Source of the DNA: DASXUC01 sp036004445
GTDB lineage: Bacteria > Sysuimicrobiota > Sysuimicrobiia > Sysuimicrobiales > Kaftiobacteriaceae
Direction: 5' to 3'
Assembly: GCA_036004445.1 (NCBI GenBank)
Contig: DASYRL010000068.1
Coordinates: forward strand, 13,776-77,775
Length of the DNA: 64,000 bases
The first letter of the stretch is position 1. Each line of letters starts with the position of its first letter. Positions 1 through 7,948 of the stretch are shown piece by piece. Position numbers and translations under genes: made by a program. The notes beneath the pieces are model-generated. The model had not been told where the DNA came from. It searched no databases and saw only the letters and a list, made by a program, of their open reading frames with translations.

Positions 1-1
1 C

Positions 2-949
2 CTGGCTCAAACGATCGACAGCATCCTGGCTCAGGACTATCAGCATCTGGAGTGTGTCGTCGTCGACGGGGGCTCGACCGACGGTTCCGTTGACCTGCTG
101 CGTTCGTACGGTGAGTCCGTGCGCTGGGTGTCGGAGCCGGACCGCGGACACGCCGACGCGATCAACAAGGGTTGGCAGATGAGCCGTGGGACGATCCTCG
201 CCTGGCTGAATGCCGACGACGTGTACGTGGCGGTCGACGCCGTCTCCCAGATTGTCACCTACCTGAACGAACATCCCGACGTCGGCGCCGTGTACGGCGA
301 CTACGTCGAACTGGACGCCGGCGGCGCCGTCATCAGCGAGCGCATCCAGCCCCTCCCGTGGGACCTGACCTACGCAGTGGCCTACTGCGACCACATCATC
401 CCCCAGGCGAGCTCATTCATGCGCCGATCGATCCTCGAGCGGGTGGGGTGGCTCGACCCCGAGTTCCGGTACTGCAAGGACCACGAACTCTGGCTCCGCC
501 TTGGGCTGGCCGGCGTCGTCGTCCACGTCCCGATCCTCGTTGCCGGCGTACGCGTCATGCCGGGCATCAGCCAGCACCTCGAGACCAGCTGGGCCAAGGT
601 CGCGCTGACCGAGAAGTTCCTGAGCCGGGGGGATCTTCCGGAGCCGTTGAGCCTGCGGCGGTTCCGGCAGCGGGCGCTCAGCAACGCGTGGCTGGTGGGC
701 GGGTTCTACGCGCTGAACAACGGGTTCACTCGCGCCGCCCTGGCGTTTTTCGGTCGGGCCGTCGCCGCAGATGTGGGGAACCTGCCCTACATCACTTTCC
801 GCCTGCTCCAGTACGCCGCATCCTTCGTCCTCCCGGTTCGAGCGCGCCAGGCGGTGAAACGGGCGATGGTCCGAGCCGGCATGGTCGACCGTCTCCACCG
901 GCTGCCGGGAGCCGGCGGCCAGACCGCCCTGCGGCGGAAGTGGTACTAA
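2..949 (+). CDS. Family 2 glycosyltransferase (5' end outside window)
   Basis: The reading frame is open from base 2, so the true start lies upstream; 315 residues are visible. The N-terminal part is a GT-A nucleotide-sugar-binding fold: VVVDGGSTDGS near residue 20 is the typical GT2 strand-loop, and LNADDVY near residue 70 carries the DxD-like metal site. A glycosyltransferase adding sugars during exopolysaccharide or O-chain assembly on the cytoplasmic membrane face is the natural reading, because five further polysaccharide genes follow on the same strand. The donor and acceptor sugars cannot be read. Its stop codon overlaps the start of the next gene (TAATG). Confidence 0.93.
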   Translation: MAQTIDSILAQDYQHLECVVVDGGSTDGSVDLLRSYGESVRWVSEPDRGHADAINKGWQMSRGTILAWLNADDVYVAVDAVSQIVTYLNEHPDVGAVYGDYVELDAGGAVISERIQPLPWDLTYAVAYCDHIIPQASSFMRRSILERVGWLDPEFRYCKDHELWLRLGLAGVVVHVPILVAGVRVMPGISQHLETSWAKVALTEKFLSRGDLPEPLSLRRFRQRALSNAWLVGGFYALNNGFTRAALAFFGRAVAADVGNLPYITFRLLQYAASFVLPVRARQAVKRAMVRAGMVDRLHRLPGAGGQTALRRKWY

Positions 950-1866
950 TGATCCTGACGATCTTTGGCGCCCCCAAACCCTTCCGGGGTGCCGCCGCCG
1001 CAGCCCAGTGGAACGCGATCATGAGCTGGGCATCGCTCCGGCCCCGGCCGCAGATCATCTTGATGGGCGACGCCGAGGGCGCCGACCAGATGAGCCGCGA
1101 CATCGGCGCGCTGCACGTCCCCGACGTCGCCCGTAACGAATTCGGTACGCCGCTGGTCAGCAGCCTGTTCACCCTGGCCGCCGCGCACGCCGAGCACGCC
1201 GTCGTCTGCTACGCTAACGCGGACGTCATGTTCACCGACACGCTGCCGCGTGCCGCGCAGACCGCCGCCGGCCGCTGGGACTCATTCCTGCTGACCGGGC
1301 GCCGGTATGACGTGCCCCTGGGTGGGCGCTGGGAGTTCGGCGATCCACACTGGCAGAGCGCTCTGGATGCGCTGGCCCGCCACCGGGGGCGGCTGGACCC
1401 CTGGATCGCCGCGGATTACTTCGTGTTCCCCCGCGGGCAGTTCACCGACGTCCCCCCGTTTGCGCTCGGGCGGACCGTCTGGGACAACTGGCTGATCTAT
1501 GCGGCGCGGGCGGCTCGGATCGCGGTGGTGGATGCGACCGCCGCGGTGCTGGCCGTCCATCAGCGGCACGACTATTCCCACCACCGTGGGGGCCGGGAGG
1601 GAGTCTGGGAGGGGCGGGAGGCGCAGCGGAACCGCGCGCTGGCAGGCGGGGTGGATCACGCGTTCTGCGTCGCAGACGCCACGCACGTCCTGACCCGCTC
1701 CGGGAGGCTCTGGCCGGCCATCCGTCCCGTCTACCTGTGGCGCCGCGCGTACGCCTGGCCGGTGTTCCAGCCGCGGGCCCGGGTGGTGCGGGGAGTGCTC
1801 CAGGCCGTCCTCGCGATGTCGCGGCCGCTGCGCCGGCGCATGGGCTGGACCCTGGGCCCTCGATGA
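949..1866 (+). CDS. Glycosyltransferase-like protein of the polysaccharide cluster
   Basis: A 305-residue protein starting at the ATG that overlaps the upstream stop. It looks like a nucleotide-diphospho-sugar transferase superfamily member: a short N-terminal strand (MILTIFGAPKPF), a WNAIMSW helix, IILMGDAEGA near residue 38 and CYANADVMF near residue 85, where NAD occupies the usual DxD position. I recognise no precise family. Position inside a run of glycosyltransferase genes with coupled stop/start codons supports a role in exopolysaccharide synthesis. The start is well supported because the frame upstream of 949 is only an antiphase reading of the previous gene. Confidence 0.85.
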   Translation: MILTIFGAPKPFRGAAAAAQWNAIMSWASLRPRPQIILMGDAEGADQMSRDIGALHVPDVARNEFGTPLVSSLFTLAAAHAEHAVVCYANADVMFTDTLPRAAQTAAGRWDSFLLTGRRYDVPLGGRWEFGDPHWQSALDALARHRGRLDPWIAADYFVFPRGQFTDVPPFALGRTVWDNWLIYAARAARIAVVDATAAVLAVHQRHDYSHHRGGREGVWEGREAQRNRALAGGVDHAFCVADATHVLTRSGRLWPAIRPVYLWRRAYAWPVFQPRARVVRGVLQAVLAMSRPLRRRMGWTLGPR

Positions 1867-3032
1867 GCGCTGCGACCGATCCGCCGATCATCTGCTTTTC
1901 CGCGGTGGACTGGGACTATCTCACGATGCGGGAGCATCAGATCCTCTCGCGGCTCGCGCACCGGCACCCGGTCCTCTACGTCGAGGAGCAGTCGCACCTG
2001 CTGTCGCTGGTGAGGGCTCCCCGCAAGGTGCGCAAGCTGTGGCAGTGGGCGCGCCGGCCGCGCCCGGTCGCAACGAACCTGTGGGTGTACACGCCTGTCA
2101 TCATGCTCCCGCTCGGGCGCGTCGTCGAGGCCATCAACGCGGTCAATCAGTGGGTGCTGACCGCGCTGGTGCGCCGAGCCGCCCGAGCCCTTGGGTGGAG
2201 CCGGCCGATTCTGTGGCTCTACGAACCCGACCAGTACCGTCAGATCGGTCGTTACGCCGAACGCCTGGTCGTCTATGACTGTGCCGACCGCCATGACGCC
2301 TTTGTCCGCCTGCAGCGGCCGGCTCTCGTGCGACGGATGGAGCAACGGCTCTGCGACCGGGCGGACATCATCCTCACGGTGTCGGCCGCTCTGACCGACG
2401 CGATCGGTCCCCGGCGCTGCCACCTCGTTCCAAACGGGACCGACTTCGCGTTCTTCCGGGCTACCCTGGCACCGGAGTTGGCGATCGCCGACGACCTTGC
2501 CGCCGTCGCCCGCCCGGTTGTGGGCTACGTCGGAACGATCGACAGCCGGGTCGACGTCGAATTACTGGAAGCAGCCGCCCGACAGATCCCCGAGGCGACC
2601 TTCGTGTTCGTCGGTCCGGCGCAGGCCGACGTCAGGCGGCTGCGCGGCCTGCCCAACGTACGGCTGCTGGGGCGGCGTCCGTACACGCTCCTTCCCCGGT
2701 ACCTGAAGGGGTTTGACGCGTGCGTGCTGCCCTTTCGGCGCACGCCGCTCACGATCGCGGGGTGTCCGATCAAGCTCTACGACTACCTGGCGGCCGGCAA
2801 GACGGTCGTCGCGACGGACATTCCGGAAGCGCGGCGCTTTCGCCGAGGCGTGCTCGTGGCGACGAACAGGGCCGAGTTCATCCGCTTCCTGCGGGAGGGC
2901 ATCACCCATCCGCTTCCGCCGGAGATCGTGTCGGCGCAGATGGCGGGGGAGACCTGGGACGATCGCGCCGCGGCGATCATGCGGCTCCTCGACGAGCACC
3001 TCGACCCGGCGCGGGCCCCGGCCGCCTCGTAA
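1863..3032 (+). CDS. Family 4 glycosyltransferase
   Basis: A 389-residue GT-B protein beginning at an ATG that overlaps the preceding TGA (ATGA). The N-terminal half has the acceptor-binding Rossmann fold (CFSAVDWDYLTMREHQ). The C-terminal half has the donor-side signature: VGYVGTIDSRVDVELL near residue 220, and PIKLYDYLAAGKTVVATDIPEA near residue 302, where the E/D and GK region contacts the nucleotide sugar. It probably transfers a hexose onto the lipid-linked exopolysaccharide intermediate. Donor specificity is unknown. It is co-oriented and translationally coupled with the genes on both sides. Confidence 0.93.
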   Translation: MSAATDPPIICFSAVDWDYLTMREHQILSRLAHRHPVLYVEEQSHLLSLVRAPRKVRKLWQWARRPRPVATNLWVYTPVIMLPLGRVVEAINAVNQWVLTALVRRAARALGWSRPILWLYEPDQYRQIGRYAERLVVYDCADRHDAFVRLQRPALVRRMEQRLCDRADIILTVSAALTDAIGPRRCHLVPNGTDFAFFRATLAPELAIADDLAAVARPVVGYVGTIDSRVDVELLEAAARQIPEATFVFVGPAQADVRRLRGLPNVRLLGRRPYTLLPRYLKGFDACVLPFRRTPLTIAGCPIKLYDYLAAGKTVVATDIPEARRFRRGVLVATNRAEFIRFLREGITHPLPPEIVSAQMAGETWDDRAAAIMRLLDEHLDPARAPAAS

Positions 3033-3038
3033 GCCCGG

Positions 3039-4196
3039 ATGCGCAGCGATCCGATGCAATCCGACCGGCGGCTGCTGCACGTCATCAACACGCTGGAAGT
3101 GGGGGGTGGGGCGACCCACCTGAGGCTGCTACTACCGAGGCTCGCCGCCCTTGGTTACAGCAGTGGAGTCATCGCCGGATGCGATGGGCCGGTCGGAATC
3201 GAGCTGCGGAAGCTGGGGATGTCGGTCAAGATCCTCGGGCCCTTGGGCCTCGCCGCGCCGGTGCGCCTCGCGGCGCTGCTGGCGCCGAGGCGCCCCGACA
3301 TTCTGCACGTACACGGCGGCCGGGCCGGACTGGCCGGCGCGCTGGCGGGGCGGGCCACGGGAACCCGGCCGATCGTCTACACCGCCCACGCGTTTGCGTT
3401 CAAACGCCACCTGCCGCCCATCCAGCACGCGGCAACCGTGCTGGCCGAGCGGGCGAGCTGCCGGCTCGCCGACGCGGTTATCTGTCTCAGCGCTGATGAT
3501 GCGCTCGCTGCGGCGGAGCGGGGGATCGCACCACGGACCCTCGCGGTCATTCCCAACGGGATCGATCCTGCCGCTTTCCCCGCCGCCGCCGATCGGCGGG
3601 CGGAATTCGGGCTGAGTCCGGGCGTCCCGGTGATCGGAATGATCGGGCGTCTCGTGGCCGACAAAGACCCGCTCACGTTTGTGCGTGCGGCAGCGCAGAT
3701 CCGGGAGCGAGTGCCCAACGCCAGGTTCCTGCTGGTGGGTGACGGCCCGCTGCGGCCGCTCGCCGAGCGCGAGACGGCGGCGTTGGGTCTGAACGGTCGG
3801 CTCATTCTCACCGGGACGCGTCCCGATATCCCCGAGGTGCTGGGCACTGTGGACGTGATGGTGATGACATCACTGTGGGAGGGGCTGCCGCTCATCCTGC
3901 TTGAGGCGATGGCATCGCGCATCCCCGTGGTGTGCAGCCGGCTCCCGACCCTGGCCGGGGTGGTGGAGGACGGGAGGACGGGCCTCCTGGTACCACCTGG
4001 GGATGCCGCGGGGTTTGCGGCGGCGGTGGTGGAGCTCTGGAAGGACCCCCGGCGCCGGCAGCGGATGGGCGACGCGGCGCGTGACCGGGTCGCCCGGGAG
4101 TATTCGATCGTCCGCATGGTCCAGCAGACGGACGCACTATACACGAAGGTCCTGACCGCCCGCGGAGGAAGCCTGCCGCGGGCGCGGTTCGGGTAG
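3039..4196 (+). CDS. Family 4 glycosyltransferase
   Basis: A 385-residue GT4 enzyme. It has the GT-B N-terminal signature VINTLEVGGGATHLRLLLPRL, the hinge VIPNGID near residue 170, a second Rossmann fold (IGMIGRLVADKDPLTFV), and the C-terminal EGLPLILLEAMASRIPVV donor-binding motif with its conserved glutamates. The family makes retaining glycosidic bonds. The start is either ATG 3039 or ATG 3054; the latter would remove five residues. Only six bases separate it from the upstream gene, so it is part of the same polysaccharide operon. Confidence 0.93.
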   Translation: MRSDPMQSDRRLLHVINTLEVGGGATHLRLLLPRLAALGYSSGVIAGCDGPVGIELRKLGMSVKILGPLGLAAPVRLAALLAPRRPDILHVHGGRAGLAGALAGRATGTRPIVYTAHAFAFKRHLPPIQHAATVLAERASCRLADAVICLSADDALAAAERGIAPRTLAVIPNGIDPAAFPAAADRRAEFGLSPGVPVIGMIGRLVADKDPLTFVRAAAQIRERVPNARFLLVGDGPLRPLAERETAALGLNGRLILTGTRPDIPEVLGTVDVMVMTSLWEGLPLILLEAMASRIPVVCSRLPTLAGVVEDGRTGLLVPPGDAAGFAAAVVELWKDPRRRQRMGDAARDRVAREYSIVRMVQQTDALYTKVLTARGGSLPRARFG

Positions 4197-4212
4197 GTTC
4201 CAAGGGGCGGGC

Positions 4213-5625
4213 ATGCTCAGCGAGGCACGACGGCGACAGCTTCGGGCGCTGGTGACTGCCGGCATTGACGCGGCGGCGGTTGCCACGGCGTTCACGCTCG
4301 CCTATTACCTCCGGTTCTATTGGGAGGTCGTTCCCGCGCTCGACGCTCCGCCGGCCGAACCCTACTTCGCGGTCATCCCTCCGACGATCGCTGTGTGGCT
4401 GCTCCTGTTCGCGGCCTACGGTCTGTACCGGGAGCGGAGGGAGAGTTTCTTGGACGAAGCGATGAAGGCGGCGAGCGCCGTGTCGGTCGGGATGATGATC
4501 CTCCTCGCCGGCTCGTTCTTCTACCGTCCGTTCTCCTTCTCACGGTTGTGGATCCTGTTCGCGTGGGCGGGGAGCCTCGCGCTGGTGGTGGCCGCGCGGG
4601 GCATCGTCCGGCTGGCGTACGATATGCTGCGCACGCGGGGCATCGACGTGCGCCGCGTGCTGATCGTGGGGGCGGGTATCGAAGGCGTGACGCTGGCTAC
4701 GACCCTGCGCACGCATCCCGAACTCGGCCAGCGCCCCGTCGCATTTCTCGACGCGGATGCCCACGAGGATGTGGCGGGCCTCCCGGTGGCCGGGACCCCA
4801 GACCAGGTGCTCCCCGTGGTGCGCCGGCTGGGCGTTCACCGCGTGGTGGTCGCCCAGCCCTCGTCGCTGCGGGAAAGCTCCCTGCGGGTTGCGGCATTGT
4901 GCGAGGAGGCCGGGGTTCCGTTCGCGATCGTCCCCGACCTCTACACCCTCCTGGCGACAGGCGCCGACGTCGAGGTCGTGGGTCGGCTGCCGCTGCTCAC
5001 GCTCCGGTCCAACCCGCTCTCAGGCGGGGGGCAGCGATTGAAGGACGCGGTCGACGTCCTCGGCGCGTCCGTTGGACTGATCGTCCTGGCCCCGCTGTTC
5101 CTGATCATTGTGACGCTGACCCGACTCGACAGTCCCGGGCCGATCTTCTACCGTCACCCGCGCATCGGCAAAGGCGGCCTGCCGTTTCGGGCGTGGAAGT
5201 TCCGTACGATGGTCGCCGGCGCGGACCAGGCGCTGGCGTCAGACCCTGCCTTGCAGTCCCGCTTCGCCGCGGCGTTCAAGCTGGTCGATGACCCGCGCGT
5301 CACGCGCATTGGACGCTGGCTGCGCCGGACGAGCCTGGACGAGCTGCCTCAGCTGTTCAACGTGCTGAAGGGCGAGATGAGTCTGGTGGGACCGCGCCCG
5401 ATCGTGGAAGACGAACTGCGGAAGTACGGCCCGTGGGAGCGTCGACTCCTGCGCGTGCGGCCCGGGATGACGGGGCTCTGGCAGGTGCTGCGCCACAACG
5501 AGCCGGACTACGATCAGCGGGTCAAGCTCGACATGTACTACATCGATCACTGGTCGGTCGGACTGGACCTGCGCATCCTCGCGCGCACGGTCGGCGTGGT
5601 GCTGAGTGGGCGGGGGGCCTACTAG
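4213..5625 (+). CDS. Exopolysaccharide polyprenyl-phosphate sugar-1-phosphate transferase (WbaP/EpsE-like)
   Basis: A 470-residue membrane enzyme that starts polysaccharide repeat-unit synthesis by moving a sugar-1-phosphate to undecaprenyl phosphate. Four hydrophobic segments lie in residues 15-130. A CoA-binding-like Rossmann domain follows (VLIVGAGIEGVTLA, about residue 150), then a fifth membrane segment near 280. The C-terminal bacterial sugar transferase domain shows WKFRTM and LDELPQLFNVLKGEMSLVGP, the family signature. The sugar (glucose, galactose or other) cannot be read. The upstream GGGGCGGGC is a plausible ribosome site. A period-8 palindromic repeat starts six bases after its stop. 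Confidence 0.95.
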   Translation: MLSEARRRQLRALVTAGIDAAAVATAFTLAYYLRFYWEVVPALDAPPAEPYFAVIPPTIAVWLLLFAAYGLYRERRESFLDEAMKAASAVSVGMMILLAGSFFYRPFSFSRLWILFAWAGSLALVVAARGIVRLAYDMLRTRGIDVRRVLIVGAGIEGVTLATTLRTHPELGQRPVAFLDADAHEDVAGLPVAGTPDQVLPVVRRLGVHRVVVAQPSSLRESSLRVAALCEEAGVPFAIVPDLYTLLATGADVEVVGRLPLLTLRSNPLSGGGQRLKDAVDVLGASVGLIVLAPLFLIIVTLTRLDSPGPIFYRHPRIGKGGLPFRAWKFRTMVAGADQALASDPALQSRFAAAFKLVDDPRVTRIGRWLRRTSLDELPQLFNVLKGEMSLVGPRPIVEDELRKYGPWERRLLRVRPGMTGLWQVLRHNEPDYDQRVKLDMYYIDHWSVGLDLRILARTVGVVLSGRGAY

Positions 5626-5631
5626 GACCCC

Positions 5632-5719
5632 GCAAGCGCGCAAGCGAGCAAACGTGCAAGCACATCACACGACGGCGCCACCCGAGGGCTTGCCTGCTTC
5701 CGCGCTTGCCCGCTTGCGC
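5632..5719. repeat. Period-8 tandem element with inverted arm (GCAAGCGN family)
   Basis: Left arm 5632-5663 is four 8-base units (GCAAGCGC, GCAAGCGA, GCAAACGT, GCAAGCAC). Right arm 5688-5719 is four complementary-type units (GCTTGCCT, GCTTCCGC, GCTTGCCC, GCTTGCGC). The centre is 24 bases. The right arm runs into the next glycosyltransferase gene and contains its most likely start codon (TTG at 5714). Confidence 0.85.
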
Positions 5720-6874
5720 ATTGCGCTCGTCCATGACTGGCTCATCACGCTCGGCGGAGCGGACCGCGTCCTGTTGGCGCTGCATGAGTTGTTTCCGCAG
5801 GCGCCGGTCTACACGGCGCTCTATGATCCGAATCGGCTTCCCCCGTCGTTTGCGGACCTGCCCGTGCGGACCAGCTGGCTGCAGCGGCTGCCCGGCGCGC
5901 GGCAGCGGCACCGGTCGCTCCTGCCCGCGATGCCGTTCGCGTTCCGCTCGTTCGACCTGCGCGGCTACGACGTCGTCATCAGCAGCAGCCATGCCTGCGC
6001 GCACGGGGTGCGGGTCCCCAACGGGGCCGTGCACATCTGCTACTGCCATACGCCGATGCGGTACGCCTGGGATCAGGCACCGACCTATCTGCGCTCGATT
6101 TCATCGCTGGCCCGGCCGGCGGCACGGATGGCGTTCGCCGCTTTGCGCGCCTGGGATCGCGCGGCCGCGCAGCGCGTCGACTATTACGTCGCGAATTCGC
6201 AGCACGTCGCCGGCCGCATCAAAGCGCATTATGGGCGAGAGGCGACGGTGATCTATCCGCCCGTAGATGTCGAGTTTTTCACCCCCTCACCCTTGCCCTC
6301 TCCCCCTCAAGGGGGAGAGGGGAGAATCCTCGACATCCTCTCCCCTCTGGGGAGAGGGGAGGGTGAGGGGTACTTTCTCGTGGTGTCCCGTCTCGTCCCG
6401 TACAAGCGCGTCGATCTTGCCGTGCTCGCGTGCACTCAGTTGGGTCTGCCACTCGTCGTCGCCGGCGACGGACCCGAACGCGCACGGCTGGGTACGATGG
6501 CAGGCCCGACGGTGCGGTTTGCGGGGCAGGTCGACGACGCGGGGCTGCGTGAGCTGTATCGCGGCTGCCGTGCGTTGATCTTCCCGGGGGAGGAAGATTT
6601 CGGCATCGTGCCGGTGGAAGCGCAGGCCTGCGGGCGGCCCGTGATCGCCTACGCCCGGGGCGGGGTGCTCGAGACGGTGATCCCCGGCCGGACGGGAGCG
6701 CTGTTTGACGAGCAGTCGGTCGCGTCGCTCCGGATGGCCGTCGGGGAGTTCGAGCCCGGCCGATTCGACTCCGCAGCGATCCGCGCTCACGCGCAGCGGT
6801 TCTCTCCGCAGCGATTCGCGCGCGCGATGGCGGAGTTCGTGATGCACCGTGCCCCGTACCACGGCGACGCGTAG
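5714..6874 (+). CDS. Family 4 glycosyltransferase carrying an in-frame repeat insertion
   Basis: A GT-B glycosyltransferase of about 386 residues. It has RIALVHDWLITLGGADRVL at the N-terminus, FLVVSRLVPYKRVDLAV at the second Rossmann fold and FGIVPVEAQACGRPVIAY at the donor site. Homologous sequence begins at RIALVHDW, so the TTG at 5714 (inside the repeat arm) is the best start. In-frame GTG codons at 5606 and 5654 are alternatives that would prepend repeat-encoded residues. About 29 codons between VDVEFF and YFLVVSR are contributed by a nested palindromic repeat (6282-6370). The reading frame is kept, and the insert falls in the interdomain linker. Confidence 0.9.
   Translation: MRIALVHDWLITLGGADRVLLALHELFPQAPVYTALYDPNRLPPSFADLPVRTSWLQRLPGARQRHRSLLPAMPFAFRSFDLRGYDVVISSSHACAHGVRVPNGAVHICYCHTPMRYAWDQAPTYLRSISSLARPAARMAFAALRAWDRAAAQRVDYYVANSQHVAGRIKAHYGREATVIYPPVDVEFFTPSPLPSPPQGGEGRILDILSPLGRGEGEGYFLVVSRLVPYKRVDLAVLACTQLGLPLVVAGDGPERARLGTMAGPTVRFAGQVDDAGLRELYRGCRALIFPGEEDFGIVPVEAQACGRPVIAYARGGVLETVIPGRTGALFDEQSVASLRMAVGEFEPGRFDSAAIRAHAQRFSPQRFARAMAEFVMHRAPYHGDA
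6282..6370. repeat. Nested palindromic repeat inserted in frame in a GT4 gene
   Basis: The outer arms are CCCCTCACCCT (6283-6293) and its exact complement AGGGTGAGGGG (6360-6370). Inside are two hairpins: a 12-bp perfect stem at 6296-6321 and a 9-bp stem (CCTCTCCCC/GGGGAGAGG) at 6337-6357. A half-sized relative lies at 8841-8878. The sequence is translated as a Pro/Gly/Glu-rich linker. Confidence 0.9.
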
Positions 6875-6922
6875 ATGCTGCGGGATCGTACGGCGAAACT
6901 GTCGCCTTTGGTACGGGGCGTG

Positions 6923-6928
6923 TATCAT
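6923..6928 (+). promoter_or_regulatory. Candidate -10 box for a leaderless moxR transcript
   Basis: TATCAT stands exactly six bases before the ATG at 6935, so transcription would begin at or next to the start codon. No convincing -35 hexamer is seen at 16-18 bases. The same spacing recurs at icmB, lysA and ispH. Confidence 0.4.
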
Positions 6929-6934
6929 GAATTC

Positions 6935-7948
6935 ATGACGCTGCAGACCGATGTCCGTGCGGGCATCGAGGCCATCCTCCGCAACCTGGAAGCCGTCATC
7001 GTCGGCAAGCGGGCGGCGCTCGAACTCGCCGTCAGCGCGCTGTTGGCCGACGGCCATCTGCTGATCCGAGACGTCCCCGGGGTTGGGAAGACGATGCTCG
7101 CTCGGGCGCTCGCGGTGTCGACCGGTGGGATCTTCAAGCGGATTCAGTGCACGCCGGACCTCCTCCCGTCGGACATCACCGGTGGGATGGTCTATGATGC
7201 CCGCGGCGGCGCGCTGCGCTTCGTCCCGGGGCCGGTGTTCGCCAACGTCGTCTTGGCCGACGAGCTGAACCGCGCCACGCCGCGCACGCAGGCGGCATTC
7301 CTCGAGGCGATGGACGAACGCCAGGTCACGATCGAGGGCGCGGCACATCCGCTCCCGACGCCGTTTTTCCTGATCGCGACCAGCACCCCCCTCGAACAGT
7401 ACGGGACGTACCCGCTGCCCGAAGGTCAGCTGGACCGTTTCCTGGCTTCCGCGTCGCTCGGATACCCCAGCGCGGCCGACGAGGTACAGATTATCGAGCG
7501 CGCCGAGCTGGCGCCGCCCATTGAGCGCGTCGGGGCGGTGTGTGATGCCGACGCGGTGCTCGCCATGCGCGCTGCCGCCCGAGCCGTGCGCATCGACCGC
7601 TCGCTGGTGGCCTACGCCGTCGATCTGGCCGCCGCGACCCGGACGCACTCCGCCGTCGAGCTCGGCGTCAGCCCACGCGGCTCGCAGGGATTGACCAGAT
7701 TGGCGCAGGCCTGGGCACTGGTGCGGGGCCGTGGCTACGTGCTCCCCGACGACCTCAAACACCTGGCGCCCTCCGTATTCCAGCACCGTCTCTTGACCAG
7801 GGCGCGGACCGACGACCCCGCTGCCGTGATCGATGAAGTACTCGCTCGCGTGCCGATCCCGGGAGTGCCGCCCGTCCCCAACGCGCGGGGCACGAGTGGT
7901 GCGGGGCCTGCCCCGAATCCGAGCACCGCGAGTGGTTCGGGGCGATGA
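6935..7948 (+). CDS. MoxR-family AAA+ ATPase
   Basis: A 337-residue AAA-3/MoxR chaperone-type ATPase. Walker A is DVPGVGKTMLAR near residue 45, Walker B is NVVLADELNRATPRTQAAFLEAMDE near residue 100, and the C-terminal lid domain contains VSPRGSQGLTRLAQAWAL. MoxR proteins usually act with DUF58 and transglutaminase-like partners, exactly the two genes that follow, in cell-envelope assembly or maturation. An in-frame GTG/TTG upstream could extend it by 20 residues. ATG 6935 fits the family N-terminus better. The stop overlaps the next start by four bases. Confidence 0.95.
   Translation: MTLQTDVRAGIEAILRNLEAVIVGKRAALELAVSALLADGHLLIRDVPGVGKTMLARALAVSTGGIFKRIQCTPDLLPSDITGGMVYDARGGALRFVPGPVFANVVLADELNRATPRTQAAFLEAMDERQVTIEGAAHPLPTPFFLIATSTPLEQYGTYPLPEGQLDRFLASASLGYPSAADEVQIIERAELAPPIERVGAVCDADAVLAMRAAARAVRIDRSLVAYAVDLAAATRTHSAVELGVSPRGSQGLTRLAQAWALVRGRGYVLPDDLKHLAPSVFQHRLLTRARTDDPAAVIDEVLARVPIPGVPPVPNARGTSGAGPAPNPSTASGSGR

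Noticed and set aside
5714..6874. Pseudogene by repeat insertion in the GT4 gene
   Set aside because: The repeat keeps the frame, all later motifs are intact, and the insertion falls in the interdomain linker.
6287..7786. 499-codon minus-strand open frame over the GT4 and moxR genes
   Set aside because: It is antisense to a canonical AAA+ ATPase and contains no recognisable motif.
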